Below, in pieces: positions 5,951 through 5,977 of a DNA stretch of 5,977 nt. Under the pieces are notes generated by a model that made no database searches, was not told the DNA's origin, and worked only from the letters and a program-made list of their open reading frames with translations. The stretch is taken from contig JAMPYE010000291.1 in NCBI GenBank assembly GCA_023700825.1, positions 1 through 5,977 on the forward strand. The letters are read 5' to 3'. The stretch's first letter is position 1; every line of letters begins with the position of its first letter. Source of the DNA: Thermoanaerobaculia bacterium. Lineage in GTDB: Bacteria; Acidobacteriota; Thermoanaerobaculia; Gp7-AA8. A program made the position numbers and the translations under genes.

Positions 5951-5977
5951 GGTCGCTGGAGCTTCGCTCCCGCGACC
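5951..5977. repeat. Hairpin with 11-bp stem at the window edge
   Basis: GGTCGC (5951-5956) pairs with GCGACC (5972-5977), and GGAGC (5958-5962) pairs with GCTCC (5966-5970). There is one T/C mismatch, and the loop is TTC. On the minus strand its tip reads GCGAAGC, the same core as in the neighbouring hairpin. The stem may continue past the window. It could be a terminator for the gene upstream of hypF, or a REP-like unit; no T-run is visible within the window. Confidence 0.65.

Larger units (their letters stand above)
5794..5977. other. Leader region upstream of hypF
   Basis: This is 184 bp between the hypF start and the window edge. On the minus strand it should hold the hypF leader, and perhaps the operon promoter, but I see no convincing -35/-10 pair. 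A short direct repeat ATGAAC occurs at 5827-5832 and 5845-5850. Two GC-rich hairpins sit at its distal end. Two plus-strand frames stay open from ATGs at 5814 and 5827 to the edge, but neither translation is recognisable and neither has a well-placed ribosome site. Confidence 0.4.

Noticed and set aside
5814..5977. Possible divergent gene starting at 5814 or 5827 on the plus strand
   Set aside because: Two frames are open to the edge, but neither translation is recognisable. The AAGGA at 5810-5814 overlaps the first ATG and is 12 nt from the second. The frames run straight through the hairpins, so they are more likely chance openings in GC-rich DNA.

Overview
The window is a hydrogenase-maturation (hyp) gene cluster, all on the minus strand. 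In transcription order it reads hypF, hypC, hypD, hypE, a 281-bp repeat-filled gap, hypA, and the 5' part of hypB, which runs off the left edge. All six HypA-F families are therefore represented. Each is recognised from family-specific motifs in its translation. The hydrogenase structural genes and the maturation endopeptidase are not in the window.

Layout from right to left (direction of transcription). Positions 5977-5794 are a non-coding leader with two compact GC-rich hairpins. hypF (5793-3466) encodes a 775-aa carbamoyltransferase. It overlaps hypC (3511-3224) by 46 nt. hypC overlaps hypD (3231-2080) by 8 nt, and hypD overlaps hypE (2083-1058) by 4 nt. These four genes look like one translationally coupled unit with good Shine-Dalgarno sequences before hypC, hypD and hypE. 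Positions 1057-777 hold period-7 repeat arrays on both sides of an unrecognised core of about 130 bp. hypA (776-429) follows and overlaps hypB (436 to beyond position 1) by 8 nt.

The genes form one pathway. HypF and HypE make the cyanide ligand from carbamoyl phosphate: HypF carbamoylates the C-terminal Cys of HypE, and HypE dehydrates it to a thiocyanate. HypC and HypD form the scaffold on which the Fe(CN)2CO unit is assembled and passed to the hydrogenase large-subunit precursor. HypA and HypB then insert nickel. The organism can therefore be inferred to make at least one [NiFe] hydrogenase. Its class cannot be told from this window.

The DNA is GC-rich (roughly two thirds by eye) with strong third-position G/C bias, which produces many long antisense open frames. 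A free-living GC-rich bacterium is likely. Acidobacteriota or a similar lineage is a low-confidence guess from the style of the period-7 intergenic repeats and the protein sequences. I see no new multi-gene system here. The least explained parts are the repeat element wedged between hypE and hypA and the hairpin cluster upstream of hypF.
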